Source: Kudoa neothunni (Eukaryota; Cnidaria). From it: DNA of 64,000 nucleotides. Below are positions 34,481 through 46,237 of the stretch, piece by piece. The DNA lies in contig OZ199838.1 in NCBI GenBank assembly GCA_964304625.1, positions 4,092,001 through 4,156,000 on the forward strand, read 5' to 3'. A model generated the notes under the pieces. It was not told the origin of the DNA and made no database searches. It saw only the letters and a list, made by a program, of their open reading frames with translations. How positions within the stretch are numbered: position 1 is the first letter of the stretch; the number at the start of each line of letters is the position of its first letter. The position numbers and the translations under genes were made by a program.

Positions 34481-36416
34481 CCCTTCGTCACACGCGCAAA
34501 AAACTTTACGCGGTTACACGCATGGGGTCCATTGGACCCCATCAAAAAGAAACAGTGATTTAATACTAATAAATAGGGAAATCAATTATTTTTTAAACAG
34601 TTATTGCAGATGATATTTAAATGCATTTTACAGACAAATTTTGAGCATGTCTGACAACTTGTTCTTGTTTTTTTATCATGTAGACGGGTGCATAAATGGC
34701 ATCTTCCTCTGTCAACGAGAGAGATTCTTGGTTCCATATTGACAGGTTTTTGGATTTCTACTAAATTTAAGTTTAAAAAAATTATCAATGTATTAACCTT
34801 TTTTGTTCAACTGAGGTTCTATTAATTGCATACTCAACGACTTCAAAAACTCCTTCCGACGAATAATTTTATCGGCCTTCATGCAATATATAACATATGC
34901 ATTTATTGCTACAATATCTAGAAGTGTATGGAATATGACAACAGGTCATCTTCTTGTAATTCGATAAGTAGAGTAGTTCCCGCACATTTGATCTATTGTA
35001 TCAACTCCACCCTTTGTTGAATTGTAAAAAGAGACGATCTCTGGTAGCTTTTTAGGATGGTTCAAATCAACGGTTGACTTGTGGTGAAACGAACTCAGCA
35101 GTGTAACGGCTTTGTTTCTTTTGGGGACATAAGACACTAAGGTTAGATCTTTCGTAAATGCAAAAGAAGATGAGTATTGTTCACGTGTTTTTGAAGCCAG
35201 GAATTCAGGAGGTATTTCTTTCTTGTTTTTTCTAATGGTACCACAAGCAGTTATTCCATTCCTTAATAATTCCTAAAACAATGGAACTGATGTAAACCAG
35301 TTGTCAACAGTGATGTTTCTTCCTGAGCCCAGAATTGGTTGAATCAGGCGCATAACTAAACTATGGGGTGAGTTGTCAACTTTATATGGGGCATTATTCT
35401 GGGCTCCCAGGTAAACTTCAAGATTAAGCGTGTAAAAAGTTTTAGAATCACACAGGTTAAAAATCTTAATCCCATATTTCGCTGGTTTAGAAGGCATATA
35501 CTGCTTAAAAATACAGCGACCCCGGAATGATCTAAGCATTTCATCGATTGTCAAATATTCGGTGGGTATATAATATTTGATGAAATTAGAATTTATATGA
35601 TTAAAAATATCTCTGATTTTTGACATTCTATCTTGATTATTTTCATTTGAATTGCTTGAACCAGTTGCAAAACGTAGACATCTTTTTAACAAGGAAAATC
35701 TATTCTGGTTGAATATTTTTTTGCAAATTGGAAAACCAAAGTCGTCATCTGCACATAATTCGTTCAAATGAGTAAGATTAGCTTTCTTCACACCAAGAAA
35801 ATAGTGCAAACCAATGTAAGCTTTTAATTCACACATATCAAACGCCATACAATCTCGCGATCGTTTGTAATTTGGTTGGATATTTCGAAGGTAGTAATTG
35901 GTACATTGCAATATTTCAGTTAATATATTCTCAGTGATAAATAAACTCCAAATTTGAGACTCAGATTCCACATCATCAGAAATTTTTACTCCATGCTTAT
36001 CCGTTATAATGTCGTGTTTTCTCTTTCTTGAAAAGAATCCCACCGGCTTTGAGTTCCATTCAAAATTTTTGGAATATAACAAATGTTCGCTATCATCTAA
36101 ACCCTTTATTTAAGAAATATTTATTTATTCTATTATATTACATTTTGATGATACATCAGAGCTTGAATCATTGCCTTTTTCATCATAACAATCATCAGAA
36201 TCAGAATCAGTACTGCTCGTGTCCGAATCTGATGAAAACAAATCATCAAAATCATCTTTAAAAATTTTCTAAAGTCCATTTCCTATTTTCATTTTGAAGA
36301 AAACGTTAAAAAACATGAATATTTTAATTTTAGTGTTACCATAAAAAACACAACGATAGCTATTTGCAGATTGAAATCACGTGGGGTCCATTGGACCCCA
36401 TGCGTGTGACGGAGGG
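34481..36416 (-). mobile_element. piggyBac element with TTAA duplications
   Basis: TTAA occurs at 34477-34480 and 36417-36420. The ends are CCCTTCGTCACACGC and, in inverse, CCCTCCGTCACACGC. Just inside each end lies the same palindrome GGGGTCCATTGGACCCC (34524-34540 and 36383-36399). It carries a nearly intact transposase on the minus strand. Confidence 0.93.
34582..36082 (-). pseudogene. piggyBac transposase with two nonsense codons
   Basis: The frame runs from before 36082 to 34582 and keeps all family marks. The catalytic aspartates are in TIDEMLRSFRGRCIFKQY, ITVDNWFTSVPL and KGGVDTIDQM. The C-terminal cysteine domain is CHLCTRLHDKKTRTSCQTC with CKMHLNIICNNC. Two single-base nonsense changes interrupt it: TAG at 35273-35275 (where the family has Glu) and TGA at 34946-34948 (where Trp is expected in RRW). 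A GT...AG intron of about 39 bp separates the core from the cysteine domain near 34755-34795. An acidic Asp/Ser-rich N-terminus is encoded upstream, about 36120-36260. It is a young copy, recently inactivated. Confidence 0.88.
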
Positions 36417-36448
36417 TTAAACAGAAATTAACTATCGATTATTTAAAC

Positions 36449-38691
36449 CAGTGGTGGGAAAAATGCGTCCCGCGAAGGGGTTTATAAGGCTGAAAAATTG
36501 GGCGAGCGTGCGCTCGTTTCCACGTCTAATTACATCAAGACAGCATTTTTCTTCCATTAAAAAATAACCTTTTGATGAATATTGTGGATTTATAAATTTA
36601 TATTTACGCGATTTCGTTAACTGATTTGAAATTTTATTTTCCCTTGCACCCTACCTATGATTATATGTAATAGTGATCAAGGTAAGGTCTAATACGAGCT
36701 TAAAACAAAATAACAGATTATCAATTTCGGGAAAATTGGTACATGATATTTAATTTACAACAAAAACATTATAGAAATAACTAAAAATCAAAAACCATGA
36801 GATTGCGACACTTATACCTAAATTAGAAAAGTAACACGATAAGAATCATTCCCATGACATTCATTACAAACGATGTAATAAAGAAAAAATTATTTATTGC
36901 TGTATTTAAAAAGGTATAAAGTCGATGTAATTTGTATCATTTTCTAGATATCCTTAGATTCTTAAACATAAGTTTTTATAACAGATGTGCATCAACATTT
37001 ATCAGCTTAATGTAGAAATAGTTCTTATTCATCTTCTTAATTTTATCGAGTGATAATGTGCTCAAATTTCCCGTATTAATCGTCTTTTTTTTATAACACG
37101 CTTTTGCACAACTGTACATATGTGTCCTCCCAATAACGTACAGATATTGACGAAAAGTCTAATTTTAGTGATGATTAAACTCAACAATATTTCTCCACTC
37201 ATTCGATGAAAAATGTGGTGTATTTTTGCTCTCTTGAACCAGTTGCTATATTAAAGCAATATAATTTAAAGTGGCGTCACCATAAGAAACATGAGGAATT
37301 CAGTGAGAAAATCAACGATAACAATAAAGAATAATCGGTCTTAAAATACCTTGAAAGTTATAAAAAATTCCCAATCAATTAGGAGTTGGAGCATTGAGAT
37401 CAATATTTTGTATCCATTTATATAATTAAATAAAATAAGAAGAAATAATTTCATGTAACAAATAATTTTTTATAATTTATTGGGGGTTTTACTCTAAAGC
37501 GAGCGTCGGCAACCTTTTTGTGCGACGGGCCGAGCAGACATACCCCAACTCAAATGTGGGCAGGATTAAAATTAATTTACAAAAATTTAACATTATTAAT
37601 TCAAATTTTGAATTTAAATATATAATTTATAAAAATCGCTAAAACTATAAAATACGTCAAATTAATGTATTACATTCTAACAATTTACACTTGCAGTGTA
37701 ATCAACTCGTGCTTAACTTGAGAATGAACAATTTATTGGACGATATCAAATGACATGAAATGTACCTATATGCCTTTTAAAAATATTTTATAATTTTACA
37801 GAAATAATTTAAGCGTTATTTTAACAGTCGTATTATTCTGGGGTTCTAACTCAATGAAAATGAATTTTAGTATTCTAAAATGCTTACACAGGCAACAAAA
37901 ACACTTAGAAAAACGATTTACATGATAACTTAAAAAGTATTTTGGTATTTTAGATACTTAGAGAAATTTTTGTGACAGTCGATGCATGGCAAACCAGATA
38001 GAAATAATTGACGGACCGGCCCCTGCTCTAAAGAATCATTTTACAAAACTTTAAAAAATATGAATATTACATTGATACCTACAAAAATTACGATTCTTAT
38101 AATTTTATCTTATTTAAATCATATTTTGGAATCGAAATACGTTGTAACAAATTTTAAAAAAATATTCCTGTTCGTTGGTGATATTCAAGTCACAAAAAAT
38201 TTGTTGTAGTCTGAAATATCATAAATGTAATTAATTTTGATTAACTTGATTATATTCATATTTATAACTTGGGCCTCTTGTTAAAGTATGATAAAATATA
38301 TTGAATGTCATGTTTAAAATAACTATGAAATAATTCTATCCGAGTTATTGTTTAAATATTTCATATCTATTTAATGAGTAATATTAACTTTAATAATTTT
38401 AAATAAAATAAAAATTTATTAAGTATAAGTACGGTTATTTCCATCATAACTTAATAGTATGCCAATCAATTTTTTTACATAGAAAAATCTATAATTCCTT
38501 ATTAAATTAATCTAATTGAAAGCGTTTTTAAATTAATTTATATACATACTTTTTGAATTTGTGAAAAATGTTAGAAAAGCCACCAATAAGGATTTAAGTT
38601 CTCAAAAAAACGTGTAATCAACAATGTGGCCCTCCAAGCTTCTGCAATGCGCCAATTTAGTCTGTACACTCAAAAGTTGTGCCCACCACTA
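36449..38691. mobile_element. Non-autonomous hAT element hosting a second hAT
   Basis: The ends are CAGTGGTGGGAAAA at 36449 and the inverse TTGTGCCCACCACTA ending at 38691. Both sides carry the perfect octamer ATTTAAAC (36441-36448 and 38692-38699). No transposase frame was found. Confidence 0.85.
37500..38025. mobile_element. hAT-type MITE nested in the 36449 element
   Basis: Left end CGAGCGTCGGCAACC and right end GGACCGGCCCCTG are imperfect inverses. The perfect octamer CTCTAAAG flanks both sides (37492-37499 and 38026-38033). The length is 526 bp with no open frame. Confidence 0.82.
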
Positions 38692-39067
38692 ATTTAAACA
38701 AATAGGTTACACCTCTTTGTTGACGTGTAAAAACTGCCATAATTATGTACTGTTTTTCCTTTAAGTCTCCGTATTCTTAGTTAATAGATATGTCAACATT
38801 TTTAATTTAAACGGTATAATATAAAATATTTAATAAACAGTAAAAAATTGTTTATAAACCAAGTAAACAATCCTTTAAATAGAAATAAAGAAAAACACTC
38901 CCACAAGATATTATTTATGTTCGATTAATTGGAACCGCGCTATCCGAAAAGGATATCGCCGATCCCAAATGTCCCCGGATAATCGAGGTTTGACTATAGC
39001 TTAAAAAGAAAAGCATAATTTTCCTTGAGAGCCAAAAAACTATACATCACTCAGCAAACAAAATCGA

Positions 39068-40616
39068 TTATATCTTTTGAACTTCCATTATTTTTGAAAA
39101 AACTGTAGTAAGCTGGAGTACCTCACTTGCACCATCGTTAAGATTTTTTTCAGAAAGCTATAAAATAGTGAGATTAACAACAACAGCTGTTTAGATAACC
39201 TACCGATATTTGTTCCAGTATAACGCTTTTAGACACATCACTTATGGAATCACATTTGATTGTCCATTGTACAAGCTATATTAATGGGAAAATTAATTTT
39301 TAAGTGTTGAGTGGATAAGTCAAATATATCCTACCATATTGAGCAATCGTGAGGAGGAATAACCTTCACGAAGGAATAATTTTACATGGTCTATCATATT
39401 GTTGACTTTGGATTTGGTAGAGATCACCAGTGCTGAAAGTACATTATCGGGAATGATCTACCAGAATTTAAGACATTGCGTCGATAAAAGAGTGGCAGAT
39501 TTAAAATGGAATACTCCACAAATTTCGAGCATATCTTTAGCTGTGATAGTTTTGTTTGCAACGAAAAGACTGGCAGTATGTAGGTACATAATAGCCTATT
39601 ATAAAATAGAGGAAATCAGCAACACATTTGGAGCAAACGGAAACTACTTTTCTCAGATCACCTTGTGAACCATTAATAACAGTAGAAATGGCATCAGACT
39701 CAATATTAATATTTTCATTTCGGCAAATACGATCTAGCTGATGATGAATAAGATCGGTTGGAAGTGCTTTGAATCTGAATTTTGTGCATCGAGATGCAAG
39801 TGGGTCAATTATCCTATCCCAGTCAGTTTATATTTGGAAAATCTCAAAAAAACAACCCAACCTGCTAATGTAGTTGCATATAATACAAAAACGTGTCGTT
39901 TTAATTTCCTTTTCCATGATCCGACGTAGTGCTGCCTACAGTTTAAAAACAGAATGATTCAAAGTTTTTAGAATTGAGCTTTGAACAAATCACTTGAGCA
40001 GAAGATGTCATGGAATCAGCTTCATCCAGTATAATCAGTTTTATTGGTGGTATTCTTCGATTGCTTTACAATTGAAAATCTTATTACTCCCATTCACAAA
40101 TTACTATAAACTAACTTAATGACTATTTCAGTTGGAACAGCTAATCTTGAAAACTTTTTAACTTTAGCCCGGATAACCTATCAAAAACAATAACGAAATT
40201 GACCGGTTGAATTTGCCACCAAAATCTAAGCGATTTACATTTATTCCACGTTCATCAGAGGCGTTTAATTCCAACACTCTATTAGAATATTCAGACCTAA
40301 ACCAAAATTAAGTCGTTTGAGACTAATTCAAGGCCAATTTTGTCACCCAAATAACTGCCTAGCCACTGTAAGGATTGCTGATGTTTTTCCAGTTCCTGGA
40401 GGTCCATAGAACAAGGAGTTCGGAAGATTTCCTAACTCCACATACCGCTTCAACACTGAGACAACGTCATCTTGATAGATTATGTCGGCGATAACTTTTG
40501 GTCGACTATTTCATATATGTGATTTTTTAACTAAATTCTAAAATAGTTAATTACTATTTTTCTATCCACGGTGATAGGGTTTCCTTTTTAGGCTTTGAGA
40601 TAGTAGATGGTTGCAT
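39068..40616 (-). CDS. RFC4: Replication factor C subunit 4
   Basis: AAA+ subunit of the RFC clamp loader that opens PCNA on primed DNA in the nucleus. Eleven exons: 40616-40555, 40505-40347, 40296-40239, 40177-40116, 40063-39994, 39935-39862, 39813-39648, 39595-39515, 39457-39335, 39275-39204, 39157-39068. Introns are 46-61 bp, all in phase, giving 338 residues. Motifs in order: WIEKYRPK, Walker [22 protein letters not shown], Walker [18 protein letters not shown] and [13 protein letters not shown] with SRC arginine finger ([12 protein letters not shown]), then sensor 2 region GDLRKAI. The NYISRIIDPL stretch points to RFC4 rather than RFC2 or RFC5. Residue spacing is normal. Upstream at 40676-40687 is a GCGCGC-containing patch that could be promoter. 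Confidence 0.95.
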
Positions 40617-40785
40617 TGTGAAAGGGGTGAGGGCACGATAGATTGACTGATCTTTAATCACGCGTCTTTGCAAAATACGCGCGCATTACCTATTACGTCT
40701 TGAATATATATTTGAATTAAAGTTATTATGTTTCATTAATACGTCTTTTCTGCTTTATTAGAATCTAGCTGATGTTATTAAAATT

Positions 40786-41075
40786 TTGATATTAATAATA
40801 ATAGGTTTTTACATTTCTTACAATAATTATAAAATTCTTAAGGAAACTCGCGCAGGCGAACTTACAATCTATTACAGCGCTTACCAACTAAAACTGGACT
40901 CGCACCCCCATTTTATGGTGAAACGAAATTCGCACCCCTTTGCATACGGTAATGTGCAACTGACCTAAAATTTATCAAAAATTATTTTCAATTTTGATTG
41001 GATCTCCCACCACCTGAGACCAAAGTTTGCATCCCCTAAGGTGCGAGCACCACCAGTTGGAAAACGCTGATCTAT
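40786..41075. repeat. Fragment of a hAT-like right end
   Basis: The inverse of 41055-41072 reads CAGCGTTTTCCAACTGG, close to the 21139 element's end. No left end was found, so this is a remnant. Confidence 0.35.
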
Positions 41076-41399
41076 TATCAGAAACTCTTTCTTATAGGTT
41101 ATAAATAGGGATCACAATTTTCAACTTTTATTTTGGTTAGTTCAATATTGCGCATGAGCGCACGTTCGAACTCTTTAAATTTAAAAAAATTTGGAACAAT
41201 ATTCCCATGTAAAACATTTTTAACATAAGAACTATATCGAATGAACGCCAAGTACAGTAACGGAAATCAAATTTTTCTCAATTTTGCCATTTAATCCATC
41301 TCTAAAAAAATAACTGACAGAGAAGTGCCTCGAAACACTTTTTTTAAAGAAATATGTTTCTGTTACTTTATTGGCACGTAAATTTGATTTTGTTGCAGA

Positions 41400-41525
41400 G
41401 ATAATTATATCTTGCAATATTTAGAAGTTAATTCGTTTTCCACCTTCTTTAAGTCGACCCATTCAACAAGATAACTATCAATTTCTCTCCAGTTACTACC
41501 CACTTCAAATTTTTCCGATGATTTC
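41400..41525 (-). pseudogene. Second copy of the YLVEW protein fragment
   Basis: The minus strand reads EKFEVGSNWREIDSYLVEWV and then DLKKVENE. This parallels the fragment at 42295-42600 (RELINYLVEWNDFEA). Sequence upstream of each fragment is also alike, so a segment of the element was duplicated. Confidence 0.4.
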
Positions 41526-42294
41526 GAACTTTCACGGAAAATAAACGTCGAAACTTTCTCAAAAATTCGACGACTAAAATCTATTTTAATCGAAAGCCAC
41601 GATCCCTAGTTATGAATAGTGTTGGTAACTTTCGACGTTTATTTTTTTCCAAACCGATTGTTATTATTGACCGAAATAAAAAAAATGTTAACTCAACTTT
41701 ATCATCTTTTATTTCAGAAAAAAATTCATAATTAAAAAAAAAATAAATTGTAGAATTTTAATTTTAGTTATAATGAACCATTAAAATCGAGTATTTAGAG
41801 CATTGTTAGGCGCCTATCATAAATATTGGTCCTTTCTTTTCCAAATCTATTTCACAATCCTGAGAAACTCCTCTTAACATCAATGGAGGAAATTGGTAGC
41901 ATCAATATATCTTGACAAAGTCTCGAAAGAGTGGAACACGTGTTCCACACTTTATTTCAGGGATCAATATTTGAGGGTCGAGTTGAATCTTTTTTCATTT
42001 TACATGGCATGCAATATTCGTTATTAACCTCGATCTCCTTTTTACCTTCTAAAAAGGAATAAAAATAATCAACTTTTAATTTATCAATTGTAATTGGAGT
42101 GTATTGATCAATATATTTCACTGTTTGAAAAATTAAGAGAAAGAAACGTTTCCTTAAAATTTTGTAGTACTGTGCGATTATTTTCTCCATTTTTAGCACC
42201 ACATAAATTTTTACATTTAAATACCAAATTGTTTCAAGATTCAAATGGAACAAAGCCAATAATATCTTTAGGGTTTATGATCAAATTATCTCCC

Positions 42295-42600
42295 TTAATT
42301 ACAGTCATCCTTTAGCGAATCAAAAATTCGTGATGCAAAATTCTCATTTGGTCCTATTAATTTGGAGAAATCATACAACGCAGTAAGAGCATCAATTAAA
42401 AAAATTAATGATAAGTTAAGCGTATTAAGGTCATCAGGTTGTATCTCAAAAAATTCGTCAAGTCCTCTGCAGTAGTTATGGACCGGTGAATCCTCAATGG
42501 CTTCGAAATCGTTCCATTCCACCAAGTAATTAATCAATTCACGTCGCTTTCTTCCCGTTTTAAAATGTTCCTTTTCGTAGGAAACCGACTTTTTCGATTA
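42295..42600 (-). pseudogene. Unknown protein fragment of a hAT-like element
   Basis: The minus-strand frame contains KEHFKTGRKRRELINYLVEW, then NDFEAIEDSPVHNYCRGLDE and an alternating hydrophobic stretch (LSLIFLIDALTALYDFSKL). I do not recognise it. Location inside an element with hAT-like ends suggests a transposase remnant. The chromodomain-like YLVEW is not followed by the chromodomain tail. Confidence 0.35.
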
Positions 42601-43399
42601 AAACAAGAAAAAACCAACTATTTGTCCACAGTTCGACGGTTTAAATCGATTTTAGTCGAAAATTTCGTACCTTAGTTATAAACAAAACTAATTTTTTAGA
42701 ATAATGTAAATTTAAATATTTCTGTTAGTTAAATACACTTCGAACGTTTATAAATCATTAATTATAGTCAAAATAATACGCGAGGGATTGAATTTGTTAA
42801 TATTCGTTTATTTTGTCAACCATCGAACACCTGAGGAAAAAGTTACACGAGTACCTGGAGGTGGCCGTTGTGACCACATGCAAAAATGTATCAGAAAAAT
42901 AAAAATTGTTGCATTTGAGGTTAAAAACATAATTATTTACATTTTGGAATATAATAAATTAAATAAAAATAAATCAACGATCCGTTTTTGTGACATTTAT
43001 TTTCGCAAGTGCGAAGAACAGGAATAATTATGCCTGTATACACGTTGAATATCGTGAAAACCAGAAATAAACTGTTTTATTATTGCCCCATTTTTCACAT
43101 TTACTTATTATTATTTTAACGACTAAGGTTTTATTTTGTTCTGAAAATCCATTATTTTATTATGAAATCTCTTCCCTTGTTGACAGAAATATGTTATATA
43201 AATTCGCACCTTATAAGTTGGAGTTTAGTATTATAGAATAATTCATGAATAAGATATATACATATATAGTCTAAGGATTTTTAGATTTTGAATTTTAGAA
43301 TTATGATAAGATGATCTAAATTAAACTTAAAACAATTACATTAGCTTACTGCTTTTTGGTAAACTAATCCGATAAGTCCTATATTTTTCTTATTGAAAA

Positions 43400-44800
43400 A
43401 ATAATGTTAGGAATATCTCAGAGGAGCATAGAAGAAAAAATCCGAATAATTCAATATTACGAATAGATTAAAGCATTATCGATGTCAATATGATGTAAAC
43501 GAAGCATTTTAACTTAACAAGTATCGACTAGATTTTAATTTTCGAGAAATAAGAATAGTTCATTCCCCTCCCTCTGTATATTATCAAAATAAGCTATTTG
43601 GTGTGTGAAAGCATTTCGACTGACTGAATACGAATTTCTCATGGAAAATACATCCAGATTGAGAATGAGTTAAATAATTGGATTGTTAGCATGCGAGAAA
43701 AAAAGAAAAAATTGTCATAATTTAAAGTTAAAGAAAGGCAATTCTTGATCAAATTTGATTCGAATAAAAAAATGTCATTTTAATAATGGGTGGTTTTGTA
43801 AATTCAAAAGTGGTTGAATTTAAACAATAGCAAGCTTGATGAACAGGCAGCTAGCGCTGATATGTCAATTAATGAATGAATTGAAAAAATTTCAGAGGTA
43901 ATAAGCAGTTACAGTAATAAAAATAATTTTAATCCTGATAAATCTACTCTTTTTTGAGAAAAACTTTTTCAGTGTACATATACATTAAAAAGACACTCTA
44001 GGAGAGAGGTTGTAAAAAATAAAAAAAAAGAGTTTCCATTTTGGTAACTACCTCGTTTTACGGCGGGAAGCTACTGCTTTATGTTGTTTGTAAGTTTCAA
44101 CAAAATGGCTGAATATCTGCAGCCATTTTTTATGTGATACTAAAAGACGTAGATAATAAATTTATTAAAAAAAGTGGAAACGATTATGTATATCATGAGG
44201 TCAATGCCTCTTTCAACCTCAATATATAATTCATTTCAAAATATCAAATGAATTTTTCTCCCAAAAATTGCAACCAACATCGTGCAGCCAATGGACCTCG
44301 GAATTATTCATAATCTCAAAGTTAATTATCCATAAATTTTGTCCAAAATTCTTTCATTTTACGTGGATGCCACAAATACTTCGAGATACATTATATAATG
44401 TCGTTAAAATTTTCTAAGAAATGCTTGGGAAGCAGTCAGTGGCTCTGTTATCGTAAAAAGTTTCAAGAATTCTCCTATTTTCGGTGGTTGTAGTTTATTC
44501 AACTAAAAATGTTGTATTTTTTAAATTACGCTTGAATAAGACACACACTTAAACGACACAACACCTCGTCTACCATTGTTTAAATAAACAATTAATGTTA
44601 TTTTCAATAAAGGATTACAAAAAATATTTAATATACATAATAATAAAGCAATCATTGGTTCTAATTATGAAAAGTATGTAATTATTGACGGTACTAGTTG
44701 TGTTTTGTTTGCTTCGATTATTTTAGATGATCTCCAAGATGTTGATATGGAAGAAGCCGAAACTGTTTATTATAATTAATCTGAGAGCTATGAAATAAGA
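43400..44800 (+). pseudogene. CENP-B/jerky-type (pogo/Tigger) transposase remnant
   Basis: Scattered plus-strand pieces lie in family order. SIEEKIRIIQYYE resembles the N-terminal helix-turn-helix. GWFCKFKSG then LDEQAASADMS resembles the CENP-B DNA-binding region. NFNPDKS then LFxEKLFQCTYTLK resembles the family's NADETGLFWK region. IVQPMDLGIIHNLKVNYP near 44280-44330 is the hallmark IQPMDQGVI...YR motif. Many stops and shifts separate them. The catalytic aspartate context is lost. Confidence 0.6.
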
Positions 44801-46237
44801 AACTTAAAAATTTCTGCGGATAATTAAAACCGCGACTCTGATGTCGAAAACAAACATTTTCAACGAAACAACTCAAGCCTCAATCAACCCCATCAGAAAA
44901 CCCTTCGGCCTTAGTCTCTCTCTTTTCCTGCATCCTGTTACGGATGTTTATAAGAAATATTAAAACTGCAAAAAAAACTAAAATAAACATCTATTTCGTC
45001 CAAAAATTTTGATATATATGGTATGCGCATGCGCAAGATGTCGATGTTGCTATTGCGAGGGGCCTTACTGTGTGTAATTTAACAAAATTGTTATAATGTG
45101 CGCGCTTCACACACCATATTAAATGAGTTAACAGAATCAAGTTATTATAGAAACAAACAAATAAATTTTAAAAAATTCCTTGTTTCAAAACACATTTATA
45201 ATTTTGATTTTATTGCAGAAGAGCTTTTGTATATTTTAACTATCTGAACGTTATTATTTATATGGTGGGCATATTCAGGTATGTGTGTAATTTTTTTTTT
45301 CGATTTTAAGCGAAAAAATCGTACTTAAAACTCTATTATTTAAGCATTGCTAAAAATACAATTATCTTATAAGATACACGTAGGGGGCAAAGGAAATAAA
45401 ATATTTTGCAAAAGTTATTGATATAATAAGCGCTGATTGACCATAGCGGCCACCTCCAGATATTCGAGGATTAAAGGCTAGATCCTTCTAAGTGAGATGA
45501 TAAAGTTAAATACCCAAACATGTCTTATTATAAAACACATTTATTTTATACAGTAATAATGATATTATAGAGCACAACCTTACAATCGCATAGTTTTACA
45601 ATAATCGATTCATCTTAATAAACAAATTGTGTATTGACTGTTTATACTCAATATAAGAATATTTGAATTACAAACTTAAGAATACCTCTTAAAAAATCAC
45701 CATAATAAATTCTAGGGATAGTATTTGTCTGATCATTACTATAACAACAATTTTAGTTATTTTTTCATAAATCTCCGATATCTTCGATACGTACGTGAAT
45801 TTACAAATAGACTTAAGAATCTATTTACTACATCATTGTTTTTATAACTCTAGAATATAGTGAAAACAAAGTGCAATATCCGAAGATTCAGTCTTTTACA
45901 TTTTTGAATATTGTAAACATTCTATTATTTGATCTTATTATTAAACACAATTTGTATTTATAATATTTATAAGTAGAGTATAATAATTGTTTTAAAACCA
46001 GAAAAGCCTGAAATTTATTGTTAAAAAACAACAATTCATTTTAAAATCAAACCGATCAAAATCTATTGAGAGGTCGGCTAAAGTTAGTAATTAACGTGGA
46101 ATATAATTAAAATAAATTCATTTTAACTTATAATTAATAAACAATATAAATATATCTTAAAATTATAATGCTTTATGATCAAAAACTTCGTAATTTATTT
46201 TCGGTGTTACGATGATTCTCGATCACAATTGATTAAA
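44801..46237. other. Intergenic, AT-rich
   Basis: Nothing coding was recognised. A perfect NRF-1-type palindrome TGCGCATGCGCA lies at 45024-45035 with no gene obviously attached. Confidence 0.45.
45024..45035. promoter_or_regulatory. NRF-1-like palindrome
   Basis: TGCGCATGCGCA fits YGCGCAYGCGCR exactly. Similar sites lie in the NOP9/URI1 promoter and near both ends of the 10.8-13 kb piggyBac element (TGCGCATGCGCG at 12851). Function is inferred only from the motif. Confidence 0.4.

Larger units (their letters stand above)
41106..42674 (-). mobile_element. hAT-like element with perfect 8-bp duplication
   Basis: GTTATAAA occurs at 41098-41105 and again at 42675-42682. The ends are TAGGGATCACAATTTTC and, in inverse, TAAGGTACGAAATTTTCGA. 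A further inverse copy of the end lies at about 41612, followed by its own GTTATGAA, so the element may hold a nested or duplicated partner. The minus strand has an unknown coding fragment. Confidence 0.65.

Noticed and set aside
35273-35275. TAG in the piggyBac transposase read as an intron boundary
   Set aside because: Any such intron would remove the second catalytic aspartate, so a nonsense mutation is simpler.
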